Origin: Allosphingosinicella vermicomposti
GTDB lineage: Bacteria; Pseudomonadota; Alphaproteobacteria; Sphingomonadales; Sphingomonadaceae
Length of the DNA stretch: 64,000 nt
Assembly: GCF_003012815.1 (NCBI RefSeq)
Contig: NZ_PXYJ01000004.1
Coordinates: forward strand, 1-64,000
Direction: 5' to 3'
The notes below the pieces were generated by a model that saw only the letters and a program-made list of their open reading frames with translations, did no database searches and was not told the origin of the DNA. This document shows, one piece after another, positions 45,662 through 55,277 of this stretch. The first letter of the stretch is position 1, and each line of letters begins with the position of its first letter. The position numbers and the translations under genes are program-made.

Positions 45662-47445
45662 TGGTCAAGGATAAGGACGAACGCAGCCTGCCCCCAACCC
45701 CCTCCCCCGAGGACATCCAGCAATGGACGCAGCTCATGGCGCGCGGGCAGGAGATGATGCTCGATTTCGCCGCGCGGCAGGTGGGTCAGATGCAGGAGCA
45801 TGTTGGTCTCTTCCCCGGCCTTGAAGCGCTCTGGCCCGATGCGGGGGCGCTTGCCGATCCCGCCAAGCTCGCCAAGGCACAGGTGGCTTTGTGGACCGAG
45901 GGCCTGACGCTCTGGGAGAAGATGCTCTCGGGATCGAGCGCGGAGCGGCAGCGGATCGAGGAACGGGCCGACCGCGACCGGCGCTTTGCCGCCGCGCAGT
46001 GGAAGGCGCATCCGATGTTCGACCTCTTGCGACAGAGCTACCTCCTCATTTGCGACCATATGCTCGGTAGCGTGGATGCGGCTGAGGGCCTGGACGGGCG
46101 ACAGAAGGAGCAGCTCCGTTTCGCGACCCGGGCCTTTCTCGACGCGATGAGCCCGTCCAATTTTCCGATGACCAATCCGGAAGTGCTGGAGCGGGCGATG
46201 GAAACGAAGGGCGAGAGCCTCCTCTCCGGCCTCGCCCACATGCTGCGCGACATTGAAAAGGGGCAGCTGACCCACACGGCCGAGGGCGCGTTCGAGCTCG
46301 GCCGCAACATCGCGGTAACGCCGGGCAGGGTGGTGAAGCGCACCCCGCTTTACGAGCTCATCCAATATAGTCCGGCGACCGAGACGGTGTTCGAAACGCC
46401 GCTCGTCATCTTCCCGCCGTGGATCAACCGCTTTTACATCCTCGACCTCAATCCGCAGAAAAGCTTCATCCGCTGGGCTGTCGAGCGAGGTCTCACCGTC
46501 TTCGTCGTATCGTGGAAGTCGGCGGACGAGAGCCTCGCCGGCGTCACGATGGACGATTATGTGATCCACGGGCAGGTCGACGCGATCGACACGATCCGCG
46601 ACCTGCTTGGCGTGCCGAGCGTCCATACGATCGGCTATTGCGTCGCGGGGACGACCCTCGCCGCCACGCTCGCCTGGCTCGAGGCGAAGGGCGAGGCTGA
46701 GAAGGTCGCGAGCGCCACCTTCTTCACCGCCCAGGTCGATTTCGCCGATGCGGGCGACCTTTCCCTGTTCGTCACGGACGAGCAATTGGGGCTGATCGAG
46801 ACCTTGTCGGCGGAGAAGGGCGTGATGGACGGGCGCTATATGGCGGCGACCTTCAACATGCTGCGCGGGCGCGACCTCGTTTGGAATTACGTCACCGCCA
46901 ATTATTTGAAGGGCGAGGATTATCCGCCCTTCGACCTGCTCCACTGGAATGGCGACACGACGAACCTGCCCGCCAAATGGCATCAGGCCTATTTGCGCGA
47001 CCTTTATCGCGACAATAAACTCGTCCAGCCCGGCGCGCTGAATGTCGCGGGCGTGCCGATCGACCTTAATCAGGTGAAGACCCCCACCTATGTCCAGGCA
47101 GGCCGCGAGGATCATATCGCCCCGGCGAAAAGCGTGTGGAAGATCACGCACCACTTCGAGGGCCCGCTGCGTTTCGTCCTTGCAGGCTCCGGCCATATCG
47201 CAGGCGTCGTGAACCCGCCCGAAGCGCAGAAATATCAATATTGGACGAACGAAGCGGCAGTGCAGACGCTCGATGATTTCATCGCGGGCGCCACGGAAAC
47301 CAAAGGCAGCTGGTGGCCCGATTGGCTCGGATGGATCGCCGAGCGGTCCGGAAAGAAAATTGCCGCCGCCACGGCGCGCATCCCCGGCGAGGGCAAGTTG
47401 AAAGCGCTGGAAGACGCCCCCGGCACCTATGTGCGAACGCCGTGA
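45661..47445 (+). CDS. phaC: Class I poly(3-hydroxyalkanoate) synthase
   Basis: A 594-aa enzyme that polymerises (R)-3-hydroxyacyl-CoA into PHA granules. The alpha/beta-hydrolase core has the lipase-like box GYCVAGT with nucleophile C327, and D484 and H512 complete the triad (GREDHIAP, GSGHIAG). The N-terminal domain includes SPSNFPMTNPEVL and the WIN segment FPPWINRFYILDL. Length and motifs fit class I (about 590 aa, no PhaE or PhaR subunit). The ATG at 45661 overlaps the GIY-YIG stop (TGATG). An AraC regulator follows with the same overlap, and a phasin lies about 2.4 kb downstream. Confidence 0.95.
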   Translation: MVKDKDERSLPPTPSPEDIQQWTQLMARGQEMMLDFAARQVGQMQEHVGLFPGLEALWPDAGALADPAKLAKAQVALWTEGLTLWEKMLSGSSAERQRIEERADRDRRFAAAQWKAHPMFDLLRQSYLLICDHMLGSVDAAEGLDGRQKEQLRFATRAFLDAMSPSNFPMTNPEVLERAMETKGESLLSGLAHMLRDIEKGQLTHTAEGAFELGRNIAVTPGRVVKRTPLYELIQYSPATETVFETPLVIFPPWINRFYILDLNPQKSFIRWAVERGLTVFVVSWKSADESLAGVTMDDYVIHGQVDAIDTIRDLLGVPSVHTIGYCVAGTTLAATLAWLEAKGEAEKVASATFFTAQVDFADAGDLSLFVTDEQLGLIETLSAEKGVMDGRYMAATFNMLRGRDLVWNYVTANYLKGEDYPPFDLLHWNGDTTNLPAKWHQAYLRDLYRDNKLVQPGALNVAGVPIDLNQVKTPTYVQAGREDHIAPAKSVWKITHHFEGPLRFVLAGSGHIAGVVNPPEAQKYQYWTNEAAVQTLDDFIAGATETKGSWWPDWLGWIAERSGKKIAAATARIPGEGKLKALEDAPGTYVRTP

Positions 47446-48200
47446 TGAAGCAAGAGGGGCGGGACCGGACGTTATGTGAGACAGCGGCCTTTACGGCGCG
47501 CCTCGTTCATTATGCGCCAAACGTGCGGCATGCCGAGCACGAGCACAAACGGGCACAGATTTCCTTCCTGCTGCTCGGCGACACGCTAGAGGTCGTTGGG
47601 CAGCGAGAAGCAGACGTGTCGGTTCCGGCGAGCGGGATCAAGCCAGCGGGCATCCGCCACGCCGCGGCCTTCGGGAAGAATGGCGCGCTGATGCTGGCGT
47701 TCGATTTTGCCGAGGGTGGCGCCCCGGACCTCTTCAATCGGGGCGAGCCTTGCCACTGGCGGGCATTGCCGCAATCCTTGCTGGGTTTGATCCGAACCGC
47801 ATTGCGGGATGGCGCGGGAAGCCGCGAAGATATGTTTTGGGACGTCCTCTCCCACGACGGGCAGAGCCACCGATCCGGGCGAGCCGTTCCTGCCTGGCTC
47901 CAGCGTGCTCGCGAGCGGATCGCTGACGCGCCGGAGGGCGCCTGCCTTGGCGAGCTTGCGGCGGATGCGGGGGTCCATCGGGTTCATCTCTCGCGTGCTT
48001 TCCAGCGCCAGTTCGGCGTGGCGCCAAGCCTCTATCGTCAGCGTTGCATGGCGGCGCGCGGGCTAAGCCATCTCCTTGCGCGGGAAGGACTGGCCGACGC
48101 CGCCGCAGCGGCGGGCTTCGCCGACCAAAGCCACATGACCAGGGCTCTGAGGAAGCAAACCGGCTTAAACCCAGCGGCGCTCCGCAACCTTCTGGGCTAG
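47445..48200 (+). CDS. AraC family transcriptional regulator
   Basis: A 251-aa regulator with an N-terminal sensor half and a C-terminal double helix-turn-helix (about 150-245: LGELAADAGVHRVHLSRAFQRQFGVAPSLYRQR, then LADAAAAAGFADQSHMTRALRKQTGLNP). The N-terminal half has the cupin-like HAEHEHKRAQISFLLLG start. The ATG at 47445 shares a base with the phaC stop, so it is probably translated with phaC and could control PHA or fatty-acid genes. Its effector and targets cannot be read from the sequence. Confidence 0.88.
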   Translation: MKQEGRDRTLCETAAFTARLVHYAPNVRHAEHEHKRAQISFLLLGDTLEVVGQREADVSVPASGIKPAGIRHAAAFGKNGALMLAFDFAEGGAPDLFNRGEPCHWRALPQSLLGLIRTALRDGAGSREDMFWDVLSHDGQSHRSGRAVPAWLQRARERIADAPEGACLGELAADAGVHRVHLSRAFQRQFGVAPSLYRQRCMAARGLSHLLAREGLADAAAAAGFADQSHMTRALRKQTGLNPAALRNLLG

Positions 48201-48275
48201 GGTTACATTGGTTCAAGACACCGCATCCCTGCCACTCTAGCAAATGCGGTTTTCCAGACGAATGGATCTCCGCAG

Positions 48276-49751
48276 ATGCGTTTTGGTTTCTTGTTGCTCC
48301 CCATCGCCCTCGCCGCCACGCCATCGGTGGCGGACGATCGCGAGGACTTCGACCGCGCCGTCGACCGCGTGCGCCCGCTTGTCGAGGCGGCACGCTCGGT
48401 GCCGGGGGCGCCCCCCGCCCTCGCCTTCATCGCGGTACGGAAGGACGCCCCGCCCGTCGTCCTTGTCGATGGCGTCGCCGACGTTCGCAGCGGCGCCAAG
48501 GTCGATGGCGATACGCCCTTTTACATCGCGTCGATGACGAAGGCCTATATGGGCCTGCTCGCCGCCGAACTCGATCGAAAAGGCGTTTTGAAGCTCGATA
48601 GTACCGTCGCGGATCATTGGCCCGACCTGCGCATTCCCGGAACGGATTTGCGGGCGATCACGCTCCGCAACCTCCTTACCCACCATCTCCTGTTTGAAAA
48701 TTCGCCGCTCAGCTTTCGGACTGCATATGCCGATGAGGTCGCGGCGGCGGATTATCCCGCGCTTCTCGCGAGCCATTCGACCCTCCGCAAACCGGGCTTC
48801 TCTTACAGCAACCTCGGTTATCTGATTTACGGAGCGATCCTGGAAAAAGAGACCGGCCGCCACTGGAGGGATTGGCTCGGCGAAACGATCTTCAAGCCGT
48901 TGGGTCTGCGCCATACCTCCCCGCGCGGCAGCGATTTTCCGGTCGTGACAGCCGCGCACCAATGGACGGTCACGGGCTGGCAGGCGCTTTCCATGAAGCG
49001 TGATCCCCTCATGCATGCCGCCGGCGGGCTCGTCACGTCGCCGAAAGATATGGCGCGCTGGCTCCAAGCCCATCTCGAAGAGAAAGGGCTGCCGCGCCCG
49101 TCCTATCGATCCGCCCATAACGTTACTTCTCACGCCCCCAATATCAGCGAAGGCGAACGCTGCGACGGCTACGCGCTTGGCTGGTCGCGATGCACGGCGC
49201 ACGGCATCACATATCTGACCCATGGCGGCGGCTATACGGGGTTCCGATCGGTCATGATGATCGCACCTGAAGAAGGGGTAGGGCTCGCGCTCCTGACCAA
49301 TAGCGACAGCATGACTGGAGCTCTTAGTGGAAAGCTGCACGACGCCTTTATCCGAGCCCTTTCGGATCCTGCCTACGCGCCCGATCCGGTCGCCTTCGCG
49401 GCCGATTATGCCGCCCAGGTCAAAGAGCAGGCCAAGAACCGCGCCTCGCGGGAAGAGAAAGATGTGGCCGATGCAAAATGGCAAGGCTGGGCATGGAAGC
49501 CCGACCCGGATATGCTGGCGCGCTACGCCGGACGCTATCGCAGCCCTGCCCTGGGCGACATGATGCTGCGGGCGGAGGGTGAGACCCTGGTCGCAGAACT
49601 TGGCGCTTATTCGATGCGCCTGGTGCCAGCTGCCGAAAATGTTTTCGCCGGGATCTACAATCCGGCTGAAAAGCGTGCGGTGGTTCTATTTGATCCCGCA
49701 ACCCAATCCCTGTCTTGGAACGACAAGACGTTCGTCAAACAGCAACCCTAA
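48276..49751 (+). CDS. Exported serine hydrolase (beta-lactamase family)
   Basis: A 491-aa protein with a signal peptide (MRFGFLLLPIALAATPSVA) and a beta-lactamase-like domain. Motifs are SMTK nucleophile (near residue 88), YSN (FSYSNLGYLIYG) and HGGG (LTHGGGYTGFRSVM), with an extra C-terminal lipocalin-like beta domain (about 400-491: RYAGRYRSPALGDMML). Such proteins are often D-aminopeptidases or esterases. It lies between the AraC regulator and the phasin but has its own 75-bp leader. A role in PHA metabolism is not shown. Confidence 0.87.
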   Translation: MRFGFLLLPIALAATPSVADDREDFDRAVDRVRPLVEAARSVPGAPPALAFIAVRKDAPPVVLVDGVADVRSGAKVDGDTPFYIASMTKAYMGLLAAELDRKGVLKLDSTVADHWPDLRIPGTDLRAITLRNLLTHHLLFENSPLSFRTAYADEVAAADYPALLASHSTLRKPGFSYSNLGYLIYGAILEKETGRHWRDWLGETIFKPLGLRHTSPRGSDFPVVTAAHQWTVTGWQALSMKRDPLMHAAGGLVTSPKDMARWLQAHLEEKGLPRPSYRSAHNVTSHAPNISEGERCDGYALGWSRCTAHGITYLTHGGGYTGFRSVMMIAPEEGVGLALLTNSDSMTGALSGKLHDAFIRALSDPAYAPDPVAFAADYAAQVKEQAKNRASREEKDVADAKWQGWAWKPDPDMLARYAGRYRSPALGDMMLRAEGETLVAELGAYSMRLVPAAENVFAGIYNPAEKRAVVLFDPATQSLSWNDKTFVKQQP

Positions 49752-49753
49752 TA

Positions 49754-49813
49754 TTGCACTGCAGCATTTCCCTTGAAATCGATACCATGAGGCATTATTG
49801 TGCAGTGCAGCAT
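49754..49813 (+). promoter_or_regulatory. Phasin promoter with two TGC-rich palindromes
   Basis: TTGAAA (49773-49778) and TATTGT (49796-49801) are 17 bases apart. Two 9-bp palindromes flank them: TGCACTGCA at 49755-49763 and TGCAGTGCA at 49801-49809, both followed by GCAT and 46 bp apart. TGC-rich palindromes are the known binding sites of the PHA repressor PhaR in Paracoccus and Rhodobacter. Binding here would cover the -10 and upstream of the -35. No phaR gene is in the window. Confidence 0.55.
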
Positions 49814-49826
49814 AGTGAGGCTTTAC

Positions 49827-50414
49827 ATGGCTGATACGAAATCCAGGGCGAAGACGCGGGCTAAGCCCGCCCTCGTGGCCACGGCAGTTGCAGCCGCGGC
49901 CGGAGCGGCGGCGGCTGGTGCCGCGCGGGCCCGCAAGAGCAATGAAGGGAAAGACGAAATGACGATCGAAGCGACCCAGACGGTTCAGGACGCTGCCCAG
50001 AAGACCCAGGCTTTCTTCGGTGACGTGAACGAACGCGCCAAGGTTGCCGCCGACAAGACCGCCAAGGTCGTCGAGGAACTGGCCGACATCGCGCGCGGCA
50101 ATGTCGAGGCGCTGGTCGCTTCGTCAAAGGTTGCGGCCAAGGGTGCCGAAACCCTGGGCCAGGACGCCGCCGAATATGGCCGCAAGCGGTTCGAGGAAGC
50201 TTCGGCAACGCTGCGCGGCCTTTCGGAAGCCAAAACCCCGGCCGATTTCTTCCGCCTGCAAAGCGAATATGCGAAGAATGCCTTTGACAGCTTCGTCGCG
50301 GAAAGCGCCAAGGCGAGCGAAACCATGGTGAAGCTGGCTGGCGAGGTCGCCGAGCCGATCACCAGCCGCTATTCGGTTGCCGCCGAGCGGGTGAAGGGTC
50401 TGGCGAACACCTGA
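49827..50414 (+). CDS. phaP: Phasin (PHA granule protein)
   Basis: A 195-aa alpha-helical protein. The N-terminal Lys/Arg/Ala segment (about 1-40) is followed by a phasin_2-type helical domain (about 55-190: QDAAQKTQAFFGDVNERAKVAADK, FFRLQSEYAKNAFDSFVAESAKASETMVKLAGEVAEPITSRY). Phasins coat PHA granules and control their size. The ATG at 49827 has GAGG six bases upstream. The basic alanine-rich N terminus is longer than in many phasins and may bind DNA or granule surfaces. Confidence 0.88.
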   Translation: MADTKSRAKTRAKPALVATAVAAAAGAAAAGAARARKSNEGKDEMTIEATQTVQDAAQKTQAFFGDVNERAKVAADKTAKVVEELADIARGNVEALVASSKVAAKGAETLGQDAAEYGRKRFEEASATLRGLSEAKTPADFFRLQSEYAKNAFDSFVAESAKASETMVKLAGEVAEPITSRYSVAAERVKGLANT

Positions 50415-50432
50415 TCCTGCCCGCATCAAACA

Positions 50433-50508
50433 CCGCTAGGGCTGAGCTTGTCGAAGCCCGCGTGCATCGCACCCTCCACACGCCCTTCGACAAGCTCAGG
50501 GCTAGCGG
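50433..50508. repeat. CCGCTAG...CTAGCGG palindromic repeat
   Basis: Intergenic copy with near-perfect arms (GGGCTGAGCTTGTCGAAGCCC / CGCCCTTCGACAAGCTCAGG). It starts 19 bp after the phasin stop and precedes the terminator at 50542. Confidence 0.92.
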
Positions 50509-50541
50509 TATTGGGAATAGAGTGCGGTATAGATAGAATGG

Positions 50542-50579
50542 AAAATGGCGGCCCTCCAGAGCGGAGCGGCCGCCATTTT
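50542..50579 (+). terminator. Hairpin terminator after the phasin
   Basis: AAAATGGCGGCC (50542-50553) is the exact complement of GGCCGCCATTTT (50568-50579), with a 14-base loop and a TTTTC end. It separates the phasin from clpS. Confidence 0.75.
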
Positions 50580-50660
50580 CGTGCGTTGTGCGGTGTGCCG
50601 TTATCGGTCGCGGGATGGCGGACATCTTGCCGAGGCACGTGTGAATAGCATATTTGGGGC

Positions 50661-51023
50661 ATGACGATGATTGGGCAGAAGCATCAGATCGCGATGGCGG
50701 CGGGCGATCCGCGTGATCCGGACGAGGGCACCGGTCTTGGCGTCGCGACCCGGACGCGCACGCGGACCAAGACGCCCTCCCCTTACAAAGTTCTGATGCT
50801 GAACGACGATTATACGCCCATGGAATTCGTCGTCCTCGTCCTGCAGCGTTTCTTCCGCATGGACATCGACGATGCAACCCGCGTCATGCTACAAGTTCAT
50901 CAGCGCGGCGTCGGGGTGTGCGGCGTGTTCAGCTATGAAGTCGCGGAAACCAAGGTCGCGCAGGTGATCGATTTCGCCCGTCAGAACCAGCATCCGCTGC
51001 AATGCACGCTGGAAAAAGCCTAA
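50661..51023 (+). CDS. clpS: ClpS adaptor protein
   Basis: A 120-aa adaptor that delivers N-degron substrates to the ClpAP protease. It has the core ClpS sequence [45 protein letters not shown] and the [13 protein letters not shown] end. A longer, charged N terminus (about 35 residues with RTRTRTK repeats) precedes the core. GGGG lies upstream of the ATG at 50661; internal ATGs at 50667 and 50694 are alternatives. clpA is not in the window. Confidence 0.93.
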   Translation: MTMIGQKHQIAMAAGDPRDPDEGTGLGVATRTRTRTKTPSPYKVLMLNDDYTPMEFVVLVLQRFFRMDIDDATRVMLQVHQRGVGVCGVFSYEVAETKVAQVIDFARQNQHPLQCTLEKA

Positions 51024-51035
51024 ATTGAGCGCGGA

Positions 51036-51767
51036 TCAGCGCGCGGGCGGTAACCAGCTGGTGTCGATCGTCGCGTAGCGATCGATAAAATTGGCCTCCG
51101 ATGCCAGGCGTTTTTCATCGACCAGGCGAACTTTGTTGCCGCTCCGTGCAATCAGGCCGTCATCCATCAGGCCGCGCATCATACGGTTGACGTGGACGGC
51201 GGTGAGGCCGGTGGCGTCGCCAAGATCCTCCTGCGTCAGCGGCAGCTGAAGCTCGCTCAGCTCGCCTTTCAGCATCACGCGGTTCCGAGCGAAAATCTCG
51301 CAAAGGATTGACGCCACGCGGGCCCGTGCGGACGTGCGGCCGATCGAGGCCAGCCTGTCCGAAATCGACACCCTTTCCGCCATCGTAACGGTGAAAATCA
51401 ACGCGGCGAGACGCGGGTGATTTTCGAAGATGTCGCACAGCTTCTCGCGATTGAACGCCGCGACGGACGCATCGCTGACCGTGACGATCGTTTCGGGAGA
51501 GTGGTCAAGCGCAAGGCTCGACAGGCCGATAATATCCCCGGGAAAGAAGAATCGCATGATCTGGCGGCTACCATCGCCCAACACGACATGGCTTTGCAGC
51601 CAGCCCGACCGGACGACGAACAGCTCGCGGGCGCGATCCTGCTCGCGGCGAAGGATCGTTCCCCGCTTGCAATGACGCTGCTGCGCCTCAATCCCGTCGA
51701 GGGCGGCGTGTTCGTTTTCTGTCAGCTCCAGATAGTGCGACAGACGTTCCGCAAGGCAACTGCCCAA
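51036..51767 (-). CDS. Crp/Fnr family transcriptional regulator
   Basis: A 243-aa regulator with an N-terminal cyclic-nucleotide-like beta-roll (CKRGTILRREQDRARELFVVRSG, RFFFPGDIIGLSSLAL), a dimerisation helix and a C-terminal winged helix (LTQEDLGDATGLTAVHVNRMMRGL). No Fnr-type N-terminal cysteine cluster is seen, so oxygen sensing is not supported. The start is TTG at 51767 with GGGG upstream; no better ATG is available. It converges with clpS and is divergent from murA. The 150-bp gap may hold promoters for both. Confidence 0.85.
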   Translation of the reverse strand: MGSCLAERLSHYLELTENEHAALDGIEAQQRHCKRGTILRREQDRARELFVVRSGWLQSHVVLGDGSRQIMRFFFPGDIIGLSSLALDHSPETIVTVSDASVAAFNREKLCDIFENHPRLAALIFTVTMAERVSISDRLASIGRTSARARVASILCEIFARNRVMLKGELSELQLPLTQEDLGDATGLTAVHVNRMMRGLMDDGLIARSGNKVRLVDEKRLASEANFIDRYATIDTSWLPPAR

Positions 51768-51917
51768 CGCTTATACCCCATTTTTAAGCCCACTCCTGAG
51801 CGGCTCATTAGGATGCAAATTCGTAACGCGCCCTAATCGAAATCAAGACGTTGCAGGAGACGGCATTTCACCGTTCGCCCGCTTGCGCCCGCGCCGCAAA
51901 GCACTAAGACCGGCGCC

Positions 51918-53201
51918 ATGGACAAAATCATCATCAAGGGCGGCCGCCGCCTCGAAGGCAAGATCGCAATTTCGGGCGCGAAGAACGCCGCGCTCACTCT
52001 CCTTCCATGCGCGCTTTTAACCGATGAACCATTAACATTGCGCAACCTGCCGCGCCTCGCGGACGTCGACGGCTTTGGCCATTTGATGAACCAGCTCGGC
52101 GCATCGACGATGATCGAGGGGTCGAAGCGCGACGAATTCGGGCGGGTGATGACGCTGCGCGCGTCCAACATCGCATCGACCGTCGCGCCTTACGACATTG
52201 TCCGCAAGATGCGGGCCTCCATCCTCGTCCTGGGCCCGTTGATGGCCCGGGCAGGCGAAGCGACAGTGTCGCTGCCGGGCGGCTGCGCAATCGGCAACCG
52301 GCCGATCGATCTTCACTTGAAAGCCCTCGAGGCGCTCGGCGCGGAGATCGAACTCGCCGCTGGTTATGTGAAAGCGAAAGCACCGTCGGGCGGCCTTCGC
52401 GGAGGCCATATCAACTTTCCCGTCGTTTCCGTCGGCGCCACCGAAAATGCATTGATGGCCGCCGTGCTCGCCAAGGGCACGACGGTGATCGAAAATGCCG
52501 CGCGCGAGCCGGAAATCACCGATCTTGCCATGTGCCTGATCGCCATGGGCGCGAAGATCAGCGGCCTGCGCACCGATACGCTGACGATTGAAGGTGTCGA
52601 TCGCCTCCACGGCGCGACATATTCCGTGATGCCCGACCGGATCGAGGCGGGAAGCTATGCCTGCGCCGCCGCGATTACCGGCGGGTCGATCGAACTCGTC
52701 GGCGCGCGCAAGGAAACGATGACCGCGATCCTCGAGGCGCTGACCGAAGCGGGCGTTGTCGTCGAGGACGTGAAGGGGGGCATCAAGGTGAGCGCGGGTG
52801 AGGAGATCAAGCCGCTCACCCTGTCCACCGCGCCCTTCCCCGGTTTCCCGACCGACATGCAAGCGCAATTCATGTCGATGCTGGCGCTCGCCAACGGCAC
52901 CAGCCTGCTGACCGAAACGATTTTCGAGAATCGCTACATGCATGTGCCGGAGTTGATCCGCATGGGCGCGGATATCGACGTACGCGGCCGCGCCGCCGTG
53001 GTGCGCGGCGTGCAAAAGCTCAACGGCGCGGAAGTGATGGCGACGGATCTGCGCGCGTCGATGAGCCTGATCCTTGCCGGTCTTGCTGCCGAGGGCGAGA
53101 CGGTTGTGTCCCGCATCTACCACCTCGACCGCGGTTATGAGCGGCTGGAAGAGAAGCTTCAGGGCGTGGGTGCGGATATCGAGCGGGTATCGGCGGGTTA
53201 G
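51918..53201 (+). CDS. murA: UDP-N-acetylglucosamine enolpyruvyl transferase
   Basis: A 427-aa enzyme for the first committed step of peptidoglycan synthesis, adding enolpyruvate from PEP to UDP-GlcNAc. Family motifs are SGAKNAAL (K22), the flexible catalytic loop with C123 in [26 protein letters not shown] and [11 protein letters not shown]. The active-site Cys is retained. Length is standard (about 420-430). It converges with ubiG at a 21-bp gap. Confidence 0.96.
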   Translation: MDKIIIKGGRRLEGKIAISGAKNAALTLLPCALLTDEPLTLRNLPRLADVDGFGHLMNQLGASTMIEGSKRDEFGRVMTLRASNIASTVAPYDIVRKMRASILVLGPLMARAGEATVSLPGGCAIGNRPIDLHLKALEALGAEIELAAGYVKAKAPSGGLRGGHINFPVVSVGATENALMAAVLAKGTTVIENAAREPEITDLAMCLIAMGAKISGLRTDTLTIEGVDRLHGATYSVMPDRIEAGSYACAAAITGGSIELVGARKETMTAILEALTEAGVVVEDVKGGIKVSAGEEIKPLTLSTAPFPGFPTDMQAQFMSMLALANGTSLLTETIFENRYMHVPELIRMGADIDVRGRAAVVRGVQKLNGAEVMATDLRASMSLILAGLAAEGETVVSRIYHLDRGYERLEEKLQGVGADIERVSAG

Positions 53202-53222
53202 TCGACCCGTCCTGCCCAATCG

Positions 53223-53954
53223 TCAGGCCTTCCTTGCCGCGATGAAATAATCGAGGGACGTATTCTCCGAAAGCACGAAGCCGCGCGTGGGAGAGAAGGA
53301 CAGCCCTTCCACATCGACCACGTCCAGTCCCGCATCCCGGACGATCGCGCATAGCTCCTCAGGCGTCAGGAACTTGTTCCAGTCGTGCGTGCCCTTGGGA
53401 ATTTGCCCGAGCCCCTCGGCCAAGGTGATCATCATCAGGCGCGACTGCGGCGTGCGGTTCGGGGTCGACAGGATCAGCAGCCCGCCCGGCGCGAGATGGT
53501 CCGCGAGACCGCCGACAAAGCCGCGCACATCGGCCACATGCTCGATGACTTCGAGCGAGGTGACGAGATCGTATAGGCCATCGAGCGTGTCGGCCGATCC
53601 GACGCGATAGTCGATTTCCAGCCCTTGTCCCTGCGCATGAAGCCGCGCCGCCGCGATATTTTCGGGGGCGGCATCAACCGCCGTCACGTCCGCGCCAAGC
53701 CGACGGAGCGGCTCGGCGAGCAGGCCGGCGCCGCAGCCGACGTCCGCGGCGCGCTTGCCGGCTAGCGGCGTGCGGCTCGTCTCATCCGTCTGGAAATGAT
53801 GGTCGATCTGTTCGCGTATATATTTGAGGCGCACGGGATTGAGCTTGTGAAGCATCGCCGAGGATCCTTTCGGATCCCACCAGTCCGCCGCCATCTTCCC
53901 GAAATGCGCCGCTTCCTTTGGGTCGATCGTCGAGGGTTCGCTTGCGTTCGCCAT
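53223..53954 (-). CDS. ubiG: Ubiquinone biosynthesis O-methyltransferase
   Basis: A 243-aa SAM-dependent methyltransferase that performs both O-methylations of ubiquinone biosynthesis. It has the SAM-binding motif DVGCGAGLLAEPLRRLGADVTAVD, SLEVIEHVADV and the UbiG-specific WWDPKGSSAMLHKLNPVRLKYI start and THDWNKFLTPEEL segment. It is divergent from lysC with a 67-bp gap. Confidence 0.95.
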   Translation of the reverse strand: MANASEPSTIDPKEAAHFGKMAADWWDPKGSSAMLHKLNPVRLKYIREQIDHHFQTDETSRTPLAGKRAADVGCGAGLLAEPLRRLGADVTAVDAAPENIAAARLHAQGQGLEIDYRVGSADTLDGLYDLVTSLEVIEHVADVRGFVGGLADHLAPGGLLILSTPNRTPQSRLMMITLAEGLGQIPKGTHDWNKFLTPEELCAIVRDAGLDVVDVEGLSFSPTRGFVLSENTSLDYFIAARKA

Positions 53955-54021
53955 GGGCCGACTCTATCAGGACGGCGCATCTTTTCCCAAGGCTTTTCGG
54001 CCTTCATTTTTCGCGAGGCAC

Positions 54022-55266
54022 ATGGCCCGTATCGTCATGAAATTCGGCGGCACTTCGATGGCGGGCATCGAGCGCATCCGCCATGTTGCCGCCCTCGTGA
54101 AGCGGGAAGCGGATGCGGGCAATCAGGTGGCTGTCGTCGTTTCCGCCATGGCGGGCGAGACCGATCGCCTCGTGCAATTCTGCCGCGAAGCCTCCTCCCT
54201 CTACGATCCGCGCGAATATGACGTGGTGGTGGCGTCCGGCGAGCAGGTGACGAGCGGCCTCCTTGCCATCACGCTTCAGGGTATGGGCGTGAATGCGCGC
54301 TCATATATGGGCTGGCAGCTGCCGATCCGGACAACGCCCGCCCACAGCGCGGCTTTGATCGACGCCATCGATGCGGACATTTTGGAAGGTGTGTTCGGCA
54401 AGGGCGGCATCGCCGTCATACCGGGTTTCCAGGGCGTGGCGGCGGACGGCAGTGTTTCGACGCTTGGCCGGGGCGGTTCCGACACCTCCGCAGTGGCATT
54501 GGCGGCCGCGATCAAGGCGGATCGCTGCGACATTTATACCGACGTAGACGGCGTCTACACGACCGATCCGCGCATCGTGCCGCGCGCCAAGAAGCTCGCC
54601 GCGATCACTTTTGAAGAAATGCTTGAGCTTGCCAGCGTCGGCGCGAAGGTGCTGCAGACCCGCTCCGTCGGCCTTGCGATGCGCGAGGGCGTGGCATTGC
54701 GCGTGCTGTCTTCGTTCGAGGACAAGCCCGGAACCATGGTCGTCGGCGACGACCAGATCGAGGACTATCAGATGGAACGTCAGCTCATCACGGGCATCGC
54801 CTATGACAAGAATGAGGCGCGCGTGACCCTCACCGGACTGCCGGACCGGCCGGGCGCGGTCGCCACGATCTTCGCGGCATTGGCTGATGCGAATATCAAC
54901 GTCGACATGATCGTGCAGTCGGTGCCCCGCGCTGGCGAGCCGAGCGACCTTACCTTCACGGTCCCTACCGCGTCCCTCGCCCACTCAACGGACGTGCTGG
55001 AAAAGGTGCGGGGCGAGGTGGCGTTTGGCGAAATCTTGACCGACCTGGACGTCGTCAAGGTGAGCGCGGTGGGTGTCGGCATGCGATCCAACGCCGGTAT
55101 CGCCGCCCAAATGTTCAAGGCGCTGGCCGACCGTGGTATCAACATCCTCGCCATCACGACGTCGGAGATCAAGGTCTCCGTCCTGATTCCCGAAGATTAT
55201 ACCGAACTTGCCGTGCGCGTGCTCCACACCGCCTACGGCCTCGACGACACTGGAACCGCGGCGTGA
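54022..55266 (+). CDS. lysC: Aspartate kinase
   Basis: A 414-aa kinase phosphorylating aspartate, the first step to lysine, threonine and methionine. The KFGGTS start, AMAGETDRL, GRGGSDTSAVALAAA and YTDVDGVYTTDPR motifs define the catalytic domain. Two C-terminal ACT domains (about 265-330 and 345-405) suggest feedback control, as in other LysC/Ask enzymes. The ATG at 54022 (MARIVMKFGG) is used; the 23 residues upstream do not belong to the family. The gene order lysC-ptsP region is common in alphaproteobacteria. Confidence 0.95.
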   Translation: MARIVMKFGGTSMAGIERIRHVAALVKREADAGNQVAVVVSAMAGETDRLVQFCREASSLYDPREYDVVVASGEQVTSGLLAITLQGMGVNARSYMGWQLPIRTTPAHSAALIDAIDADILEGVFGKGGIAVIPGFQGVAADGSVSTLGRGGSDTSAVALAAAIKADRCDIYTDVDGVYTTDPRIVPRAKKLAAITFEEMLELASVGAKVLQTRSVGLAMREGVALRVLSSFEDKPGTMVVGDDQIEDYQMERQLITGIAYDKNEARVTLTGLPDRPGAVATIFAALADANINVDMIVQSVPRAGEPSDLTFTVPTASLAHSTDVLEKVRGEVAFGEILTDLDVVKVSAVGVGMRSNAGIAAQMFKALADRGINILAITTSEIKVSVLIPEDYTELAVRVLHTAYGLDDTGTAA

Positions 55267-55277
55267 GCCCTTCTAAG

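Noticed and set aside
42641-49751. Beta-lactam resistance from the two beta-lactamase-fold proteins
   Set aside because: Both have SxxK and related motifs but belong to the broad esterase/peptidase-type serine hydrolases; the sequence does not support drug resistance.
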